Of a stretch of 64,000 bases of DNA, positions 63,662 to 64,000 are shown in pieces. Under the pieces are notes generated by a model. The model saw only the letters and a list, made by a program, of their open reading frames with translations. It was not told where the DNA came from and did not search any database. A program made the position numbers and the translations under genes. Origin of the DNA: Nissolia schottii (taxonomy: Eukaryota; Streptophyta; Magnoliopsida; Fabales; Fabaceae); contig QANU01067122.1 of assembly GCA_003254905.1 (NCBI GenBank), positions 263,972 to 327,971 on the forward strand, in the 5' to 3' direction. The number at the start of each line of letters is the position of its first letter. The first letter of the stretch is position 1.

Positions 63662-64000
63662 ATGACCATGTCGTTAAATACCTCGTTGGTAACCATATAC
63701 CGACGGATTTATAATAGATTTAAAAATTTGCCATTCAATTCGTCAACTTTTAATTTATTATCGTAAGATATTTTTGTTGACAAATAATTATTCAAATGTT
63801 TTTTTAATAAAATTTTCATCCATGATGTTACCTATATGGATATTTTTTTATTTTAAAATTCTAATTTAATTGTGGATCGAAATTATTTAATTTTTCTATT
63901 TTATTTAAATATTTATAAAATTAAAAAATATATAATTATGCCCAAATTTACTTTGAAATCAAACAAAAATTTCAAATCATTTTACAAATAAAAAGGTTTA
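63662..64000. other. AT-rich flank beyond the array
   Basis: No gene or repeat end was recognised. Confidence 0.5.

Overview
This is nuclear DNA of a flowering plant. It is AT-rich, with spliced genes using GT-AG introns, a mitochondrial chaperonin with 17 introns, a DREB-type AP2 factor, Copia, LINE, SINE, CACTA, hAT-like and MULE-like debris, and a chloroplast rRNA fragment in the nuclear background. Protein flavour and repeat style suggest a legume, soybean-like, but species cannot be fixed by reading alone. A 110-base N run at 31090-31199 shows this is a draft scaffold.

Layout. (1) 1-3.2 kb: intergenic, with a MULE-like inverted-repeat element. (2) 3.2-20 kb: the gene-rich part, holding an intronless PPR gene (+), the mitochondrial CPN60 gene (-, 18 exons, 574 codons after splicing) and a plastid-type DUF1997 gene (+, 6 exons). 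CPN60 and DUF1997 are divergent, and a dead LINE fills the space between their promoters. DUF1997 introns carry a MITE and a Copia remnant. (3) 20-29 kb: long intergenic DNA around one intronless AP2/ERF gene (DREB A-6 type), with a SINE just upstream of it. (4) 29-46 kb: an old, deleted Copia element, then a tandem family of 3-ketoacyl-CoA synthase (KCS) genes on the minus strand: KCS-1 (33.3-35.6 kb), a 3'-end fragment (40.7 kb) and KCS-2 (43.3-45.8 kb), with MITEs, a CACTA end and a plastid 16S rRNA fragment between them. (5) 46.3-63.7 kb: a tandem array of a roughly 4.1-4.4 kb non-genic unit, three near-complete copies and one partial. Each complete copy holds a long inverted-repeat (foldback) segment, and two hold a transposase-like fragment. 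A young Copia element with 229-bp LTRs and a 5-bp target duplication sits inside the third copy.

The genes are ordinary single plant transcription units, not an operon: organellar RNA processing (PPR), mitochondrial protein folding (CPN60), a plastid protein of unknown role (DUF1997), stress or developmental transcription (ERF), and very-long-chain fatty acid elongation (KCS).

The most striking observation is in KCS-2. A 386-bp insertion interrupts its last exon three codons before the catalytic Asn, is bordered by a 6-bp direct repeat, and has GT...AG ends. Removing it restores exactly the KCS-1 coding length and frame. This looks like a recently gained intron made by an insertion element. 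I found no new defence-type or operon-type system in this window.
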